Assembly (NCBI GenBank): GCA_025201345.1
Contig: JAIXMG010000024.1
Span: 248,001 to 312,000, forward strand
Source of the DNA: Thamnidium elegans
Lineage: Eukaryota > Mucoromycota > Mucoromycetes > Mucorales > Mucoraceae
Direction: 5' to 3'
DNA: 64,000 nt
Shown: positions 61,100 through 64,000 of the stretch, in pieces
Numbering within the stretch: the stretch's first letter is position 1
Layout of the letters: each line of letters begins with the position of its first letter
Translations under genes and position numbers: made by a program
Notes under the pieces: model-generated
Database searches by the model: none
Told to the model about the DNA's origin: nothing
Seen by the model: the letters and a program-made list of their open reading frames with translations, nothing else

Positions 61100-62600
61100 G
61101 GAGTGAAACCGTTTCCGCTGCGGCGATCGATCTTTTAAAAGGACAAGGCCTACCATGACCCTCCCCAAATGGAATTAGCGGTATCAAACATACTTTTAGT
61201 AGCATTGATATCGCGTTGCTAAAGTAAACGACAATGGGGGGGGGTTTACAATCCAGAATACCATTGACGTTAATCCCATTTGGGAGTTCAAAGCTTTTCT
61301 TCATTTTTACACTTGTTGCAAGTCTAATAAATATAAGTTAGCTTTAAACAACTGTTAAAAAGAAATAAACTAAAATATACTTACGACTGAAGTCCTAGCT
61401 TCGTTAACATCTACTATGGCTGAAAGGTGTCGTTTTTGTCTACAAATTAATTCTTTGTACAAAAGGTCGATAACACCGGCCAATCCCTTCATTCTTGCTG
61501 TACCTTTTGAATTTCATTCTGTTGCCAAAAACGACAAGAGAAACAAGGGGGACTATCTGCGAATTTATTAAATTTCCACTTAGGATTATATATTTTTAAG
61601 AATATTCGTATTAACAGATCTGATTATTATTAAACTTATGAAAGCTTACCCTTTCTGTTGATCATCTTTAGTAAGTTCCTCTTTCTTCTTCTCCTCCTTC
61701 TTCTTTATCTTTCTCCTTCGCTCCTTTTCTTTGGGGTTGTACTTTTTACCGCCGTTTAATATAAGGTTAGCCACCTCCGCATTTGCTCTCTGACGACCTT
61801 GGTAGTCATAAAAGGCGAAAGGGGCTGATTTATGGCCGTAAAATTGTAATAAGCGAAGTAGATGGTTAAGGAGATAAGTAGAGTGTGTTTGATAAGTTTC
61901 AAAATTCCCTGTTTTAGCGGTTAGAATATTAGTTTCAATGTCATTTGATATTTCTTGCAACTTTCAACTTTTCAGCATAGCGTTGTCTTCGTCTACTGCC
62001 TGTATAACAGCGACGATCTAAATCACTACAACGGCGAATTTGATGTTCGTTGGAGACGTGTCCCCGACGGACGCAGTAAATATATGCTTACGGCCCGGAT
62101 CTATTGTATACGACAAGAAATACTCCTCAACCTCGGTCTTATTGAAAATCTTCTAATGTTAAAGTAGGAACTTTTCGAGCAAATCGTAGAGAGATACTAT
62201 GCCCGTCAGTATAGGGCAAAGCAAGCGAACAAATCTTTTCCATTACTATTCGCATTTCTCAAGTCCTCGAGACTAAGTTATATGTTAAGCAATTAATGTT
62301 GTTGTGAGTAAATAGCTCTCTACGAGTAAATGCATCCGTTATTAATTTATTATTTACCTGTCATAACCAAATCTTTTAAAAATCAAACACTTGATGAAAC
62401 ATTTGTAAGCTTTCTGAATAACTATTTCCTAATGCCTTAATACCGGCATTAGATGCCAAGGACTTGTTATTGATACTAATGTGCCTCCATTTCAAACTTG
62501 GATTAGGGTTACGTCTACGAAAGGATATTTCGCAATTTATTCGTGTTTTGCAGATCTGATCACATTGTACGCAATGCGCAGGCAATTACGAGTATAAAGC
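61100..62600 (-). pseudogene. Decayed Fanzor/TnpB-like (OrfB zinc-ribbon) nuclease gene
   Basis: Reading the minus strand from ~62600 to 61100 gives, in order but in shifting frames, the landmarks of a Fanzor, the eukaryotic relative of the RNA-guided TnpB nuclease. TDGHSISLRFARK (about 62154-62196) is followed by the RuvC-I motif TIDPGRKHIFTAS (about 62070-62108). An open block follows at 61646-61960 (LQFYGHKSAPFAFYDYQGRQ). Then come the RuvC-II-like VDVNEARTSV (61385-61411), a canonical GTAAGT-TAG intron (61324-61384), the zinc-ribbon cysteines CNKC (about 61309-61320) and a second C-H-C-rich piece, and the RuvC-III motif QRDINATKSMF (about 61186-61218). Several stops and frameshifts separate the blocks, so no full protein is possible. 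The N-terminal part may include the 62376-62585 frame with CVQCDQIC. No guide-RNA region or element ends were identified. Confidence 0.75.
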
Positions 62601-62639
62601 AGATCTTTTTCCTGCAGTTTTTTTTTGTATCACTAAGGG

Positions 62640-63300
62640 GGCTAGGAGATATCAGGGAGCGAGGAGTGTTGCCATAATTCATTTTACAAAAGTTAATTTC
62701 CGAAAAAGAAAAAACAAATGTTACCAACTCAACTCCGTTAGATAAAACAGATTAAATAAAAGGATTATATAATATATTTGTTCAAATATATGTATCTATA
62801 TTTTATCTATCTGTCTCCTATCCAAGTTATTGGGATATGACTTTGTTTTTGCTTTGATATAAAGGTAACTTTTATAATTGTTCTTTTTTTTTTTTTTTAA
62901 GGATTAAAAAAAAAAAGGGTCACGATATAAACTGAAAATAGATTATAAGTCCTTTTGAACGCAGTTACTACCAGTTAAGGTAGGTTTTAGATAACGTAAC
63001 ACTGTAATAAATTCGTTAAAGAACTTCTGTCTGTACTCATGTACTTTTGGTCAACTATTATAAATTTACGATCGGTAATACAAATTGATAGTCCATTTCA
63101 TGCATCCTAGAATTTACGCCTCATTTTTTTATTATTATTATTATATAACATAAGCACGCGGTAATACAAATAAAACAAATGGTAACTGATTTTACTATAC
63201 ACCATTAGTTCCACCACTCGTTGACGTGTAACTAAACTTTTATTTTAATAAAAATTACTTTTTACAAAAACAAAAACTATACACCATTTGTCAAAACGTA
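62640..63300. other. Intergenic
   Basis: AT-rich sequence between the Fanzor relic and the secreted-protein gene, with T/A runs at 62884-62900. No feature recognised. Confidence 0.5.
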
Positions 63301-63307
63301 AAATGCC

Positions 63308-63317
63308 TATATAAATA
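63308..63317 (+). promoter_or_regulatory. TATA box of the secreted-protein gene
   Basis: TATATAAATA, about 60 bp upstream of the ATG at 63378, with a pyrimidine-rich stretch (TTCTTCTT) between them. The placement is that of a typical strong fungal core promoter. Confidence 0.6.
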
Positions 63318-63377
63318 GTAAAAAAAAGTTGACACTTTTCTTCTTCATACAATCAGATTTTTTTTTCTTCTTCTAAA

Positions 63378-63632
63378 ATGTTCCGCTTAACCATCCTTAC
63401 TGCCCTCTTTGCTATCATCGCTGTTGCTAGCGCTCTTCTCTCTGTCGAAGTCAAGGTCAGACAATCCAATTCCCACAAGTTCGCTTGTAAGGGTGTCATT
63501 ACTTTCTTGGCTCTTGATACTGACTGTACTGATTGTTTGTATGGTGTTAAAGACCTTAACGCCGCTAGTGTTCAATGTAAGACCACCGCAGGTACCGCTA
63601 GCTGCTGTAAATCTGTTGTCAAGAAGTGGTAA
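63378..63632 (+). CDS. Small secreted cysteine-containing protein
   Basis: An 84-residue frame with a clear signal peptide (MFRLTILTALFAIIAVASA) and a mature part of about 64 residues with six cysteines, spaced as one, then DCTDC, then QCK, then a CC pair near the C-terminus. An even number of cysteines suggests disulfide-bonded secretion. The pattern is not that of a hydrophobin (which needs eight with two CC pairs). The family is not recognised. Codons are strongly biased (GTC, AAG, ACC) like the ribosomal-protein genes, and a TATA box is well placed, so it is likely abundant. Functions as cell-wall, signalling or host-interaction protein are all only possibilities. Confidence 0.8.
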   Translation: MFRLTILTALFAIIAVASALLSVEVKVRQSNSHKFACKGVITFLALDTDCTDCLYGVKDLNAASVQCKTTAGTASCCKSVVKKW

Positions 63633-64000
63633 TTTTCTCAACGATAATACTATGGCATAGTAGTCGATGTTATATCTTCAACTAAAAACCTATTTAATTG
63701 TTTTCGGGTTTTCTTTGCGAAATTTATTAAGCCTTTTAAATAAAGAATAACCTTTAACTGTATTCTACTTTTTTTTTTTTTTTTTTTTTTACATTTGTGG
63801 TGCTTAGCTACACGCGTAATTATAACGTCTTTCAATTACTTTAAGTTTAATAACTACATATTACCCTCCCCTATCCAACTGAGCAGCCTCTTAAAAAAAA
63901 CAGTGCATCTTTTAAAAACAAAATCGCTAAGCATAAACAGTGTTTTTTTAGCCAATCATAATTATATGCCACTCCGCGGGAAAAAATATTTTGTTTGTTT
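63633..64000. other. 3' flank, no feature
   Basis: AT-rich downstream sequence of the secreted-protein gene with a T run (63771-63790). Nothing recognised. Confidence 0.5.

Noticed and set aside
1..64000. CRISPR arrays, bacterial operons, rRNA genes
   Set aside because: No regularly spaced direct repeats, no Shine-Dalgarno-type gene strings and no rRNA signature were seen; the DNA is clearly eukaryotic nuclear.

Overview
The window looks like nuclear DNA of an early-diverging fungus, most likely a mucoralean (Mucoromycota). The reasons are strong AT richness, many short introns (about 50-90 nt) with GTAAGT-like donors and YAG acceptors, very long A/T homopolymers in introns and flanks, a fungal gene set (DCD1-type deaminase, FET4, DOA1, IML2, GCV2), and decayed Tc1-like and Fanzor-like elements of a kind I associate with Mucorales. 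The species is an inference. For the spliced genes I worked out exon boundaries by hand, and the exon lengths sum to intact reading frames.

Layout. 0.4-1.0 kb: decayed Tc1/mariner-like transposase. 4.1-4.6 kb: small two-repeat SANT/Myb protein. 4.9-11.7 kb: a 17-exon, about 1912-residue receptor hybrid histidine kinase. 11.8-14.6 kb: DOA1/PLAA-type WD40-PFU-PUL protein. 14.8-18.7 kb (minus): class II myosin heavy chain with a very short tail. 19.2-20.4 kb (minus): dCMP deaminase. 20.6-22.0 kb: TAF12 with polyglutamine. 22.1-23.2 kb: ribosomal protein eL18. 23.8-26.4 kb: IML2/TTC39 protein. 27.9-29.4 kb (minus): amino-acid transporter. 29.9-33.2 kb: MLH3 in 16 exons. 33.3-34.2 kb: decayed unknown reading frame. 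34.7-38.0 kb (minus): glycine dehydrogenase P-protein. 39.6-40.7 kb: small unknown membrane protein. 40.9-43.3 kb (minus): six-exon unknown protein. 44.7-46.4 kb (minus): FET4 iron permease. 46.4-51.3 kb: large gene-poor gap. 51.3-52.8 kb: unknown coiled-coil protein. 53.4-55.4 kb (minus): unknown coiled-coil/proline-rich protein. 56.1-57.6 kb (minus): LSB5-like VHS-GAT protein. 58.1-58.3 kb: second transposase scrap. 59.7-60.4 kb (minus): ribosomal protein uL2. 61.1-62.6 kb (minus): decayed Fanzor/TnpB-like nuclease gene. 63.4-63.6 kb: small secreted cysteine-containing protein.

Most genes are independent housekeeping units: ubiquitin/p97 pathway, actomyosin, nucleotide synthesis, basal transcription, translation, mismatch repair, one-carbon metabolism, iron uptake and endosomal sorting. 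I see no gene cluster with a shared pathway. The outstanding item is the receptor kinase at 4892-11681. It has secreted sugar-binding-protein-like lobes, a GCC2/GCC3-like cysteine module, one membrane span, a degenerate kinase-homology domain and linker helix that read like those of animal receptor guanylyl cyclases, and then a complete HisKA-HATPase-REC hybrid histidine kinase where the cyclase would be. It appears to be a receptor-cyclase front end wired to a two-component output. The second most interesting item is the decayed Fanzor gene.
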